In this document: positions 19,141 to 30,533 of the stretch, piece by piece
Layout of the letters: each line of letters starts with the position of its first letter
Numbering within the stretch: the stretch's first letter is position 1
Assembly: GCA_963575745.1 (NCBI GenBank)
Contig: CAUYUJ010022093.1
Location: forward strand, 621,341 to 685,340
Source: Prorocentrum cordatum
Taxonomy: Eukaryota; Sar; Dinophyceae; Prorocentrales; Prorocentraceae
Direction: 5' to 3'
DNA length: 64,000 bases
Translations under genes and position numbers: made by a program
The notes under the pieces: model-generated
What the model saw: only the letters and a program-made list of their open reading frames with translations
Told to the model about the DNA's origin: nothing
Databases searched by the model: none

Positions 19141-22091
19141 CCTCCCTCGTATGAGCGAAGTTCGGCGCTGCTGGGTCAAGCGCTTCAGAGAGCCTGTGCT
19201 GGTCAGTCTGACGTGCTTGAGGCTGTCCTCACCAAGGGGTGCAAGTTATGGGCGAACGCGGCAGAAGAGGAGCTCTGCGTGACTATTGGGACGACCATCC
19301 CCTACTATGGAGCGCGGGGTAAGGGACCGACCACGTATTGGCGCCCCGTTCTGGGGCGTGACCGTGGATTGGTCCGTTACTCTGAGCTCCACAGTACGAG
19401 ATGGCTATCTGCGATGTTCAAGGCATGTGAATCCCTCTTTAGGAAACTTCTCCAAGGCTCTCCCAGTGATCGGAGTGAACTCGACAGGAGAGGCCATCTC
19501 CTGATGCCCCCCCTGAATTTATTCTAGAACATCGGGGTGAGTTTTCGGAAACCTACTGTGCATGTGCTGATATCGGAGCTCGGTGACTTGGCAAGGCCAC
19601 TGTTACGTTTGTTATTTCGGCTGATGTGGAGGATCAGCCAGGTCTTGACTTCTCTGTCTTGGATGCTGCTGGCACCCTCGTGTCGACGGCCCTGGACAAG
19701 TGCAGCACTAAGTATAGGCAGCAGGCGCTCAAGGATTGGGCTGTTTGGCTCAACGAGGGCATCAACAACGGTGCTCGACGTGCGCATCAAATCTCTCGTG
19801 ACCCCGCTGCGTGGCGACCCACGTCCAGGCTCAGTAGGTTTGGCAACATCGCTTCAGACCCCCAAGAACTCCTGAGGGCTGAATCCAAGAGATTTGGGAC
19901 CTTATGGGGAGCTTCTCGGTCGCCCCCAAAACACGTCACTAAGATCAATGCCCCCGTCCCCCTTATTGACCCTCAGGAGATCCGTGAGATTTCCAAGAGG
20001 TGCTCTGCCAGGTCAGCCGTCGCCCTGGACGGTTTCCACCTGCGTCATTACCAGTATTTGTCGGACGGCGCCCTCAGGTGTTTCGCTCTTCTTCTGCAGG
20101 TGTCGAGATCGCAGCGATGCTTCCTCTGCAATTGAGGGCCTTCATTGTTGCGCTGATCCCGAAAAAAAGGTCCGTGGGTTTCGCCCCATCGGAGTTTTTC
20201 GTCCCCGTTTCGAATGTTGGGGAAGCTCCGCCGTCCTTGGGCCCTTGAGTGGGAAAAGTTGAACGACAGGCCCTACTGGGCCGCGGGGAAGTATCGCTCT
20301 GCGACTGACATAGTGTGGCGTCAGTGTGCACGTGCTGAGTCTTCGACATCGGCTGGCGAGCACGCGGCCTCTAATTTTTTGGATTTGCTGAAGTTCTACG
20401 AGCTGATACCGCTCCCGTTGCTCGAAGCTAGATGTCATCGGCTTAGCTTCCCCCGAGCATCATCGGTGTTTGGTTGGCCGCTTACCGATCGTGTCGATAT
20501 CTCGTTCTTAGTGGTGTTGTTGCCCCTGGGGTTTTCGCCAACACCGGCCTTGTGGCTGGGTGCTCCATGGCCACTACGTTGATTCGTGCTTTCGGCATCG
20601 AGGCTTTCGACGCTGTTGAGATCCCTCCCTCGGTTTCGTTCGATGTGTACATTGATGACATCAGCATCGATGGGGCTGGCAGGTTCTCTTCTCTTGTGCC
20701 CGACATGGTCAGGGCTGGCAGCCAGATGGAGTTTGCCATCACTAGCATGATGAAAACTCACATTGCGTTAAACAAATTTGGAATGGTTGCCAGCAGTAAG
20801 GTCATCTCCTCCAGTCTTCAACAGGCCTTCGGAGATCTCGTGGGCCCCCACAGCGAAAGGTTCGTCAATCTCGGCATAGATCATACTGCAGGTACCAGCC
20901 GCCGTACCAGAGGACGGAATTCGAAGGCTAAGGCGCGGCTTCTCTCGGCTACAAGACGTACCCGACGTCTGGCCAGACAGCGAGGCGCCCTCGGTAGGAG
21001 AACGAGTAAGGTGTTCTGTTCTGGAGCTGTCCCAGCGCTGAGCTACGGCAGCGACGTGCACGGCATGTCGGATGCTGAGCTGCTCCAAGCCAGGCGTCTC
21101 GCAGCAGCTGTTATGAAGCCATCGTGCGGCGGCCGCTCTTTGTGCATTATCACCAGGGTGGAAGGAGATCCAGCATGGTACGGAGCGGTCGCTCCCCTCC
21201 TGCATTACCATAAAGAGTTGTGGACACTGCACACGCGTATGTCTGAATATACATTATCTTGGGCTCAGCTTCGTTCGGCTTGGCAATCAGTTTGGAACAA
21301 CCCTTCACGGACCTGGAGATCGGTAAAAAGGCACATTGGGGCCATGTATATTTCTGTGGCTAGATTGGGATGGAGCATGAGGGACCCGGACACTGTCACC
21401 GACGACCGTGGAATGGACCGTCCTCTCCTTCTCCTCTCTCCCGCCCTCCTCCAGCGTTTACGTAAAGGTGCGAATTTTTGGGCCCTAAGCTGGTGCGCAG
21501 ATCCACCCTCCTCTTCCTCCGCTGCTCTCAGACGAGATCAGCTTTCTTGTTCAAGTTTCAAAGGCTGTCGCCAAACTTGCCGCCCATCTCCTGGACCGCT
21601 GGCCCCGAACCAACTTGGACGGGGTCCCGTGGGTGCGTCCGCAGCCTGTGGGGATCCCCAGGGACCTGCATCCTGGACATTCCTAGGGCTGGGTTGGCAA
21701 GTTCTGGCAGTGTAACGAGTGCCTTAAGAGCTCTCGCTCCTCTTCCAGACCGCCGTCTGGTAAATGCTCGCTTAGGTTGAAGGTCTCGCCCCAGCGTTTG
21801 CGAGATCTCGGCCACAGGTGCATCGTTGCAGACTGCAGCGATGGCAGTTTTGTGTGCTTCTGTCAGCTGTGCTTCTTCCACACCACCGGTGAACAGCTGC
21901 GTGGCTTGGGGGACCCTTGTCAGGCCTGTCCCTCGGCCAATCCTCCTGTGAGAGCAGAAGGAGGCCCTACTGTAAAGAGCTGGGCTTCCTACAACTCACG
22001 CAGGAAGGAGCTTTGGTCCAGACTCTGCAAAGGACTCCATCCCAAGAGGACTGGGGTCACAGCAGATCTGGACGGCATTGGAGTCCTTTAA
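19141..22091 (+). pseudogene. Retroelement reverse transcriptase relic lacking RNase H
   Basis: Decayed polyprotein of a non-LTR-type retroelement. At about 19160-19520 and 19626-20135 lie the pre-RT region (ALKDWAVWLNEGINNGARRA) and GFHLRHYQYLSDGAL. RT motifs follow in shifting frames: ALIPKK...GFRPIGVF (about 20145-20205), FLDLLKFYE (motif A, about 20375-20400), GLVAGCSMATTL (motif B, about 20545-20580) and VYIDDISID (motif C, catalytic YIDD at 20648-20659). The frame 20474-21500 continues the thumb region. LAAHLLDRWPRTNLDGV (about 21576-21626) then follows, with no Cys/His knuckle or RNase H, both present in the copies at 10.0-11.3 and 46.9-52.3 kb. The end carries CFCQLC and a GDPCQAC pair and LCKGLHPKRTG, with TAA at 22089-22091. 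At least five frameshifts; the 5' end (ORF1, endonuclease) is missing. Confidence 0.8.
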
Positions 22092-22149
22092 TCTCTGATG
22101 CATCAGCCCGCCTGACGGGCCCTTGGCAGTGGATGTCAAACAAACAATT

Positions 22150-22465
22150 GTCCTCCGCCTCCTCCTCCTCCTCCTCCTCGTGCTCCTTGTCCTCCGCCTC
22201 CTCCTCCTCCTCCTGCTCCTCCTCTTCCTCCTCTTCCTCTTGCTCCTCCTTTGCATTCCTCTTCCTCCCCCGACCTTCCTCCTCCTCCTCCTCCTCCTCC
22301 TCCTCCTCCTCCTCCTCCTCCTCAACCTCCCTAATTTTCTCCTTCTCTTCCTCCTCCACCCCCTCCACCGCCCCCCCTTCCTCCCCCTCCACCGCCCCCC
22401 CTTCCTCCGTCTACTCCTCTTCCTCCTCCTCCTCCTCCTCCTCCTCCTCCTCCTCCTCCTCCATC
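22150..22465 (+). repeat. (TCC)n array after retroelement copy 2
   Basis: Starts about 60 bp after the element's stop codon, preceded by GATGTCAAACAAACAATTG. Interruptions include CTTGTCCTCCGCC, CTCTTGCTCC and CACCGCCCCCCC. Confidence 0.93.
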
Positions 22466-23039
22466 CCGGTGCCCCTCCCGTGCCTCCAAGGAGCGCTCTC
22501 TCGAGGTCCTCTGGCGGGGGTGGGAGGGGTGGGACTGGCTTCGACCTGGTGAGAAGCCGCGCACTTTTCGGGTTCCGCTCCCGTTGGGAGAGGCCGAAGC
22601 TCTGCAGGGAAACTTCCGCGGGGGAGCGCAGACGGCCAGCTGGGCCGCACCCGAGGACCTCGACCCCTAACTCGCTTGGAGCTCGTTTTGATGCATGCTC
22701 CGTGGGGTTGCTCCGTCATGGCAGTTGCCGCGCTTTCGGTGCCCCTCCTCCTAATCCTCATTGCCCCACCTCTGTCACCATCGCCCCCGTTTCCCCCCTC
22801 GTCATTCCCCCTTCTCCTCGTGTGACCCCGTCCCTCTTCGACTACCCCTGTGTATCCTAAGGGCATGGCCGCACTGCCGGCACAGAGGCGGCAACAGCGT
22901 CCACCATTCGCGGAGAAGAACGTGTTATCACAAGCACGCTCTACGACGGCACCAATGGAGTCTTCGCTCACCCCTTATCCTGCTCCGCTTCACCCTACTC
23001 CACGGCGGGTGCTAATCTGCTCCCACAGCCTCCCCACTC
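22466..23039. other. No gene recognised
   Basis: Mixed sequence. Frames on both strands are extensions of the flanking arrays. Confidence 0.45.
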
Positions 23040-23215
23040 CCCCTCGCCCTCTCCTCCTCCCTCCTCCGCCCTCCTGCCTACTCCATCCTCTCCTCCTTGT
23101 CCTTCTACCCCTCCTCCCTGCCCTCATCCTCCTCCCCCCTGCCCTCCTTCTCCTCCTCCTCCTCCTCCTCCTCCTCCTCCTCCTCCTCCTCCTCCTCCAC
23201 CTCGAGCCCCGCCGT
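23040..23215 (+). repeat. (TCC)n array
   Basis: Imperfect CCCTCCTCC, then about 60 bp of pure TCC near 23150-23205. Confidence 0.93.
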
Positions 23216-23379
23216 GTTACTGCCGCCGCCCAAGAGAGAGAGAGCCGTGATAACGCGCCCCTGCCATGTCGGAGCAAAGGAGCCCAGGCGCACGCCTTTC
23301 CGGCGCGCGCCCAGCGGGGCGCCAGGCCCGACTGATCTGGGATCGGAGGTGCGCCAAAGCAGGGACGGAAGAAAAGGGC

Positions 23380-23640
23380 TCCTCCTCCTCCTCCTCCTCC
23401 TCCTCCTCCTCCTCCTCCTCGGTGTCCTTCTCTTGCGCATCCGGGGCAGGGGGCTCCTCCTTTTCCTCCTTTTCCTCCTCCTTTTCTCCTTCTCCTCCTC
23501 CTCCTCCTCCTCCTCCTCCTCCTCCTCCTCCTCCTCCTCCTTCTGCTCGTCCTCCACCATCTCCTCCCCCTCCTCCCTCCCTCCTCCTGCTGCTTCTTCT
23601 CCTCCTCCTTCTCCCCATCCTTCTCCTCCTGGAGACCCTT
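23380..23640 (+). repeat. (TCC)n array with TTTTCC variant
   Basis: Two TCC blocks (23380-23420 and 23490-23545) joined by CTTTTCCTCC units and followed by CTCCTCCTTCTCC variants. Confidence 0.93.
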
Positions 23641-23775
23641 GTCTGTCCCATCGCGTCGCTATTGGCGTCGAATCCACGTCGACGCAAGGAGTGCACATCG
23701 AATCCGAGTCCAATCCGCAGCGAATCCACGTAGACGCCGTACCGGATCCACGTCGGACCCGCGGCGGATACAAGA
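23641..23775 (+). repeat. Degenerate GCGAATCCACGTCGACG repeat
   Basis: GAATCCACGT(C/A)GACG and CGAATCC(G/A)AG phrases recur at 10-25 bp spacing, as a decayed minisatellite. Confidence 0.5.
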
Positions 23776-26149
23776 GAAGACCGCAATCCAGTGGATGGGC
23801 AAGGTCCTCACAGGATGCACTGCAAGTGGGGGCACCCCCCCTCGCGTCACAGAGAAGCCACGGCGGGAGGCTCTGGGCCATGCTCTGCGGTCGAGGGGGC
23901 TCTCTCACCGTGCGCTGGGGCGGAGCGCCGGCCCATGGGGACGTGGTCGAGGCCTCGGCGGGCCCACGCTGCAGAAACACCCCGACGTTGGAGGCCTGGG
24001 ATCGAAGAGGGATGCTCCAAGCTGCCCAACGAGCACCACCCACACCGCGCCACCCCGCCCGACGGCGTGCTCTGGGCCCCCGCGCGAGCCGAACACGAAC
24101 CCCTGGCGCCCCTCGGCCCCCCCCCCCACGCCCCACGTCCCGCGCACGGCAGCCCGTTCCCACCCTCCCCCGCGCTGCTCGAACGAATCGGCTGCGTGCA
24201 GATGGTCTTTCCGACGCCCCGCGGCCGTGGCGGCGGCAACACGTCGAGGAATGGTGCGTGGCGGCGGAGCCGAAATCAGCTGCACGCAGCAGTCTTCGTA
24301 CTCTCCTCTGCCAATGCCCCCTGTTTCTTCCGCCCCGGGATGTAAAGCCCTGTCTCTTCATCCACCAATCCTGGCGTAGAGCTGTTTCGACCTGCTTGGG
24401 GGAGGGCGTCTTACTTGGGACCCAAGCAATTCACTTTCATGGTCTTTCGCTCCCCCATCCCCGCGCCTTTTCAAACAGCGCTGGGCCGAAAAGCCGTGCA
24501 CGTGCGTCCAGAGTTGTGTGAAGTCCAGATGTCAGTCTCCCCTTCCATGCAGGTAACTTTGCCGGAGTCTACAGAACAACTGCCGCTTGAATGCCGTTGA
24601 TGGGCTGATGCCCGCCTTCCGCGCTTCATGAAAGTGTTAGGCTGATCCTAGCGTAGACGGCTGAACTTAGCCTTTCGCGCACATGAGCCAGCTCGCAACA
24701 CGTTGAAACAGTGTGGAAAACTGAACCTTCCTTTCACGTAAGAGCATCGAACAGCTCGGAAGACCCAGACGACAGGTTCAGTGAAGAGACTGGGCTTCGA
24801 CATGAAGGCGTCTAGAAGAAATCGGACGCGGAAAGGTGAGGCGGGGTGGGGACAGGAGGGAATGAGGAGGGAGGGAGCAGGATGTAGCAGCGAGGCGCAC
24901 GAGGGAGACGGAGGGAGTAGGAGGTAAAGGGGGGAAGGCGGGAGGAGGGAGAAGGGAGCAGGAGGCGGGAGACGGGCGGAGGAGCAGAGAGGAGGCAGGG
25001 CGACGCAGAAAGCGCCGGCTGCCGCTGGCTCTGTCGGCTGGCGAGCGGAGGCGGTGGCGCGCAGCATCGGCCGCTTGTGTGCACCGTTCTGGGACGGACC
25101 TCCTCGCACGACGGGGCCCCGGTGGACATCGGATCCAAATGGGTCTGGTGCCAGGGCCGAGGAGAGAGGGAGGAGGAGGAGGGAGGGAAGAGGAGGTAGC
25201 GAAAAGAGAACGAGGAGGAGGATGAAGAGCAGGGCGGAAGAAGGAGGGGAGGCGAAGGAGGAGGGGGCCTGTGACCGGGGGAGGCAGGAGGGCAGGGGAG
25301 GGCGAGCGAACTCGAGACGGCGCGATTGGGGGAGGAAGGGGGTGGCGGGAAAGACAGGGCGGGAGAAGAGAAGGGGAGGGAAGAGACGAGGGCAAGGGTG
25401 AGCAGCCGATCGAGGAAGCGACCGGATGTTAGAGACATTCTGCATTTGAGTGTATTATACTGGCGGCCACTAGGCGGCTCTAGCCGCTGGCCGAACCCAG
25501 TCTACGTGCGACCCATGCAACTGTACGCAAGCTGGTGGTGATCCCCCAATCCCCCCCTTCCTACGTCCCTTTCTCCCTCGCCCCCGCTACTCTCTTATTC
25601 CAGAGATTGCCTTCTCGAACTTCATGCCTCGCCGCTCCCTCCCTCACCATGCCTCCATGCAGCTCGCACCAGCGCGCGCTTCAGGAAGACAAGGAGTGTC
25701 TCGCCCAACACAGAGACACCCTCAGGCCTGGCGCGGGTCTGCAGCTCAGATCGATTGATCAGGAGAGGGGAAGATGACAACGAGCGGGAAGGATGTGGAT
25801 GGAGCGGCAGCTTGGAAAAGGGAATGCTCGCAGCAGGATGCAGATGGCGGGAGACTGCAAGCTGCAGCACTGCGCTCAGAAAGACATGCCAGGATATGAG
25901 AAGCTTTTGAGCAGAAGAAGCGACGACGAGTGATCATATAAGGAAGAAAAGGGGACACTGAGGGGAAACTGGGAAAGAGCGAGATGGGAATCCGCCACAA
26001 TGAAACACGCGAGAAAATTACAATGCAAAACGCACTGCTGAATGCACCGCCGCGCCGCAACACCCCACACCATCCTCCTGGCCATGAGGGTGCCATCCAC
26101 GGGAGTACCCTCGCCCTGTTTCCCTTCTTCTTATTATTATTATTCTTCC
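23776..26149. other. No gene recognised; purine-rich 24830-25400
   Basis: A purine-rich tract (GGGAGG, GGAGGAGG, GAAGGGAGCAGG) covers 24830-25400 and produces long Pro/Ser-rich frames on the - strand. 23800-24400 is open in several frames without a domain. I could support no gene. Confidence 0.45.
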
Positions 26150-26340
26150 TGCTCCTCCTCCTCCTCCTCCTCTTCCTCCTCATCCTCGTTGCCGTCCTCC
26201 TCCTCCTCCTCCTCCTCCTCCTCCTCGGTATCGTTCGTCGTTTCCCTCTGACCCCCCCCTCGTCCTCGTCCTCCTCCTCCTCCTCCTCCTCCTCGTCCTC
26301 CTCCTCCTCCTCCTCCTCCTCCTCCTCCTCCTCCTCCTCG
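26150..26340 (+). repeat. (TCC)n arrays
   Basis: Three TCC blocks at about 26153-26178, 26198-26226 and 26262-26340, with a short TTATTATTATTATTC run just before. Confidence 0.93.
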
Positions 26341-26514
26341 ACTGGCGTCGGCGAGGCGAACCTGTGAGCTTGGCGGGCTCCTGGCCAGGATTCCCGGCAG
26401 TGGTTTTCGTGGGACGCCGATTGCGTCCAAGCCGCGCTGAAACACTCCAGCGGTCCCTGTGGGCCTCCCGAAAGCCTGGAGAAGCCTCGCACAATTTGTC
26501 TCCAATCCGTCTCC

Positions 26515-26655
26515 TTGTCTTCCTCCTCCTCCTTCTTGTCCTCCTCCTCCTCCTCCTCCCCTCCCTCCTTCTCCTCCTCTTCCTGCTCCTCCTCCTCCAC
26601 TTCATCCTCATGTTACCTGTTGGCTGAAGCTTGTTACCTGTTGGCTGAAGCGTCG
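26515..26655 (+). repeat. TCC array and GTTACCTGTTGGCTGAAGC duplication
   Basis: A TCC-rich array (26515-26610) is followed by two tandem copies of an 18-19-bp unit, TGTTACCTGTTGGCTGAAGC-like (26612-26651). Confidence 0.8.
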
Positions 26656-26780
26656 TGCCGACGCAGCCCCCCCCAGGGCCGGGCGGCTCTGGGAGGCCAG
26701 TCAAACCAAACAGCCAGGGTCACTGGCGTGACTGGCTGCAGGCAAAATATTCGCAACATCTAAAATTTGGCGGCGCGCAC

Positions 26781-26928
26781 AAGGGGGTGGAGGGAGGGGG
26801 AGGGCTTCTGAGAAGGAGGCTGCTTCTTAGAAGGCGCCGGCCTTACATCTATAGATAAGGCCCGTGCCTTCTAAGAAGCAGGGGTGCTTCTCAGAAGCCC
26901 TCCCCCCACTCCCCACTCCCCTCTGCGC
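26781..26928. mobile_element. Hairpin element with about 65-bp arms
   Basis: The left arm contains AGGGCTTCTGAGAAG (26801), GCTTCTTAGAAGGC (26823) and GGCCTTA. The right arm is the reverse complement (TAAGGCC, GCCTTCTAAGAAGC, CTTCTCAGAAGCCCT). The centre is CATCTATAGATA. The arms match at most positions over about 65 bp, and each also contains small inner palindromes. No coding capacity. It has the size and shape of a MITE. Confidence 0.75.
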
Positions 26929-27097
26929 GTGGCTGAAAAATGGCCCTGTGACGTGCCCAACCCATTTGCATCAAGTGGCAAGAGGAAAAAGCCCAAACTT
27001 GCTAGGACAATGACAGTGCAGGCGCCGTCATACGTTGTGCAAGCTGCATGGGATGCGCCCACGTGGCACGACTCACAGGAGAATTATCCCAGTGCGA

Positions 27098-27716
27098 CCC
27101 TACCTAGGAGTTGGAACCCCTAGGAAAGCAGCATTAGTAGTAACAGTAAGGCTAAGCTAAAGCTAAGCTGAAACTAAGGTAAAGCTAAACTAAAGCTAAG
27201 CTAAAGCTAAACTAAAGCTAAGCTAAAGCTAAACGAAAGCTAAGCTAAAGCAGAGCTAAAGCGAAGCTAAAGCTAAGCTAAAGCTAAGGCACATCTAAGC
27301 TAAAACTAAGGAAAAAATAAGCTAAAGCTAAGCTAACGCTAAGCTGAAGCTAAGCTAACGCTACGCTAAATGTAAGCTCAAGCTAAGCTAAAGCTAAGCT
27401 AAAGCTAAGCTGCAGCTAAGCTAAAGTTAATCTAAATCTAAGCTACAGCGAAGCTACAGCGAAGCTAAAGCTAAGCTAAAGCTAAGCTAAAGCTAAGCTA
27501 CAGCTAAGCTAAAGCTAAAGCTAAACTTAAAGCTAAATCGAAAGCGAAAGCTAAAGCTAAGCTAAAGCTAAAGCTAAGCTAAAGCTAAAGCGAAAGCTCC
27601 CAGGGGACTGGGAGAACCGCTCCCAGGGGACTGGGGGAACCGCCCGGGGCGCTTTCCACCGCCTGGCCCCTTTAAGCTAGAGAGTAAGAACCCTTCTAGG
27701 CAGAGCCTAGGTAGGG
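27098..27716 (+). mobile_element. Inverted-repeat element with GCTAA-type array core, copy B
   Basis: CCCTACCTAGG at 27098-27108 and CCTAGGTAGGG at 27706-27716 form the terminal inverted repeat. The sequence just before the left repeat (ATCCCAGTGCGA) and the blocks inside both ends match 833-1675: GGAGNTGGANCC, AGCAGCATT on the left; GGGGGAACCGCCCGGGGCG, GGCCCCTTTAAGC and CCCTTCTAGGCAGAG on the right. The core (27145-27595) is a GCTAA/AGCTAA array unlike copy A's GCTAT-led array. The end blocks are conserved while the cores diverge. Confidence 0.75.
27145..27597 (+). repeat. GCTAAA/GCTAA array
   Basis: Alternating GCTAAA and GCTAA units giving an 11-bp super-period over much of the array, with GCTACA, GCTGAA and GCGAA variants. 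Confidence 0.92.
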
Positions 27717-28204
27717 AACAACAGAAGGACGAGGAGCGAGGGCCCAGGCATGAGGAGGTCATGGGGGTGGGAACGGAGGGCAGGCGAAGGACGCGTGGGG
27801 GGCCGAATCGTCAGCGCGGCAGCAGCTGAGGAAAAGTGGCAAGGGGCGGAGGACGACGACGAAAGTGACGGGAAGAGACCGAAGCGTCGGTAGCACGCTA
27901 AAGATGCAGCGTTGCCACTGGTGGGAGTTCCCCATCCGCTGCCGTCGGAGATGTGGATCTAGCTTGGACGACCAGCTGTGCTGCTGCCGATCTTAACGGT
28001 GAGTGCGCTCATCTGGATCAAAGAATCGTGCAGAGATTGGGTGTAGGAGTATTGCAGTTGGTGTTGGTGTGACTTCCCCTGTTCGTCGTAAAACAAAATT
28101 GGACGACAAAAACTCTGCAATTTCTAGGTGAGGAGGTAGGCGCACTGACGAGCCGCTGTAAGGCCGGTCCCATCGGGAGGCGTGAGCCTCGTGGTTGTGA
28201 TCAG
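27717..28204. other. No gene recognised
   Basis: Spacer between the inverted-repeat element and the - strand coding relic. Nothing identifiable. Confidence 0.45.
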
Positions 28205-29490
28205 TCAGGGGGAGGTCTCCTGACGTGCCGTGGCGTGGTCGGGCTGGTGGAACTTGAGGCACTGCTTGTATTCATCCTCAAACGGTGGCCACGGCGCTGA
28301 GCCACCAGCTGCTGTGGTCCCTTGGACTGTGCCGTCGCTGTGGGCCTGGCTGCTCTCGTACCGCTCGGCTGTTGTTCCGGCTGGAATAGCGTCGGGGTTC
28401 AGTCTCTGCCTGCTGCTTGGGGGCGTGATTGCGCTCTGGTCGTTCTCCCCCGAGGGGCTCTCCGCCGGCTTGGCTTGGCTGCTAGAGTCCGCTGTGCCCC
28501 TGGCGGTGGCTCCGCTGGCGGAAGCAGGCTGGTCTCTGTCGCTGCTTGTTGGCGGTGTTTGTTTGTTGTCAATTAAAGCTGTGCGCGGCCCGCTTAGCTT
28601 CGACCCGAAGGGGCTCGCTCTCGCCCCGCGGATCAAACAACTGTTGGCGGTGTTTGTTGAGTGCGACGCTGTTGCTGCCACGCTGCGAATTCTGCTGAAG
28701 CATGTGCCCACCTGTTGAAGCTTTGGAGCTCTCTGCTCTGGTTCCGTTCCTCATGCGGTGCTGGTGGCTCCTGCGCGGGTGGGTGGGGCAATCGCTGGTC
28801 GAGTTGTCGGTCGGCTTGTCCGTCGGTCGTTGCATCGGAGTTGGGTGGGCAGGGTTGTGGTGCGCGTATGGCTGGACTGCGTTCGGCTGCTCTCTGCTCC
28901 CGTCCTTTGTCGGGTCATTCGTCATTCGGTTGTCAGTCTTGTGCTTTGACCAGCTCGGATATAGGTTGCAATGCTGCTGCCGCAGTTGTGCTGTGGAACC
29001 ACGTGAAACCAGATGGAGTTGGCATGGAAGTCGGGTTGTGACGTATGGCCAGCTTAATGGGCAGGAGCATGCTCCGCCGCTGTGAAGCCATTCCGTGTGG
29101 TCCCAGGTGGTCGTCTGACTCGCCGTCGACCTGGTAGGTCAGCATCACTGGAAGCTGGTGGTTGGCGAACTGGGCGAGGAGGGTCTGGCGCTCGGTCGGG
29201 CGGAATAATCGCTCTTCTCGTTGTCCGTCGCACGGGAAACCGCAGTTCAACGAAGCCCCTACGTAGCTCACGACCTGGTCGTACTCTAGACGTATGTCAG
29301 AGTCTGCCCCGATGTCCAAATCGTAGCGGTTGTTCGCGATGCTCATGTTCACGAAATACTATGAGATGATCTTGTGGATCTTGATTCTGAAGTCTACGGG
29401 TTCGCGGCCATGTGGGATTATGCTGATGTTTTCGGCCAATCACTCGATCAGGTCCTGGTGTCGCTTGCTTTGGTCGTTCCCAGACTTCAT
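28205..29490 (-). pseudogene. Decayed coding region, product not recognised
   Basis: Reading the - strand from 29490, one frame stays protein-like to 28933: MKSGNDQSKRHQDLIE, stop (TGA at 29442-29440), LAENISIIPHGREPVDFRIK...KIIS, stop (TAG at 29361-29359), then YFVNMSIANNRYDLDIGADS continuing about 140 codons to ELVKAQD. Balanced composition with little low complexity makes chance unlikely. Downstream, other frames (28925-28569 and 28711-28205) are hydrophilic, ending near PPFEDEYKQCLKFHQPD; they may be further broken or spliced parts. I recognise no family. Two in-frame stops argue for a pseudogene, unless they lie in unspliced introns. Confidence 0.45.
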
Positions 29491-29494
29491 GTCT

Positions 29495-29660
29495 GCTCCT
29501 CGTCTTTATCCTCCTCGTCCTCCACCTTCTCCTCCTCCCTCTTTCTCCTCATCCTCTCCCCAGGAGGCCCCGCGAGACACAACAACACGCAAAGCATAAA
29601 ACCTCCTCCTTCCTTTTCTTCCTTCTCCCTCTTTTTCCTCCTCCTCCTCCTACTCATGAG
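29495..29660 (+). repeat. TCC-rich tract
   Basis: Imperfect TCC/CTTCTCC units in two blocks around 29500-29555 and 29605-29655. Confidence 0.85.
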
Positions 29661-30225
29661 CGGAAGTGTCCCCCCCTGCTCTCGCCAGTCTCACGACAAA
29701 CTTGAGACGCGAGTTTGGGGAGCTCGAATTTGGGGAACTCGACTTTGAATCACGGTGCCATCAGAAAAATGGTGGGACCTTGTCAGTCAGAATTTTGACG
29801 CGAACTGTGAGTGCGAACATATCACACGCTACGCCGGGGGCGTAACAACAACAGCGGCAACCCCGAGATTCAGCAAACTCGAGCCTCACGGTGCCCCCGT
29901 CACCACGAAGGACACGGATCCTGAGGGAAACGGGTCCAGGACCCCGAGATCAGCTTTCGCCCCCGAGCCGCGTCTGCCAGGTGCGGGGCCTGGGGAGGAC
30001 ATAAGGAGCCCCCAGACGGAGCAAATCCTCACAGGAAAAAAAATCACACATACCAACAAAACAAACAACACACACACACACACACCTGAAAACACACACA
30101 GACTCTGCGTGTCTTTCCAGAGAGTCTGTGTTTTTCACCACCGTGTTCTGTTCAACGTGTTTTTGTCCCACAAGCGCTTTCCTCAGGTTGAGCAGGGACC
30201 GACCGTCCCGGCATTCCTATAGTCA
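29661..30225. other. No gene; (AC)n run and short hairpin
   Basis: An (AC)n run lies at about 30069-30085. A hairpin at about 30090-30137 pairs ACACACAGACTCT with AGAGTCTGTGTTTT across a roughly 14-nt loop. Confidence 0.6.
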
Positions 30226-30228
30226 TAC

Positions 30229-30346
30229 CACGAAATGTTCTTAGAACCCACAAATGTTCTAAGAACAAAACATATTCTTAGAACATAAACCCGATGTGTT
30301 AAAACACGACAGTCCCATCCAGACATGTTCTAAGAACACTTCGTGG
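30229..30346. mobile_element. Short inverted-repeat element built of TGTTCTTAGAACA palindromes
   Basis: Terminal repeats CCACGAAATGTTCTTAGAAC (30229-30248) and the reverse complement of CCACGAAGTGTTCTTAGAAC (30327-30346) differ at one position. Two further TTCTTAGAAC/GTTCTAAGAAC palindromes lie inside (about 30255 and 30271), and another sits just outside at 30356. About 118 bp, non-coding, MITE-like. Confidence 0.7.
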
Positions 30347-30533
30347 GAACCAAAAGGTTCTTAGAACATTGATTGGTGGGGCTATAGGCGAGCCGGGACG
30401 CTTCGCCACTGCTTCCCTCAGGACACGTCTGCTTCTCCGGCGCGCTGTTTTTGCTCCCTCTGCAGGGTGGCGAGGCGAGCCACGCGGTCCGCACGGCGCG
30501 CAAACGGCCGCGGAGGCGGGCAGAGGGGGAGAT

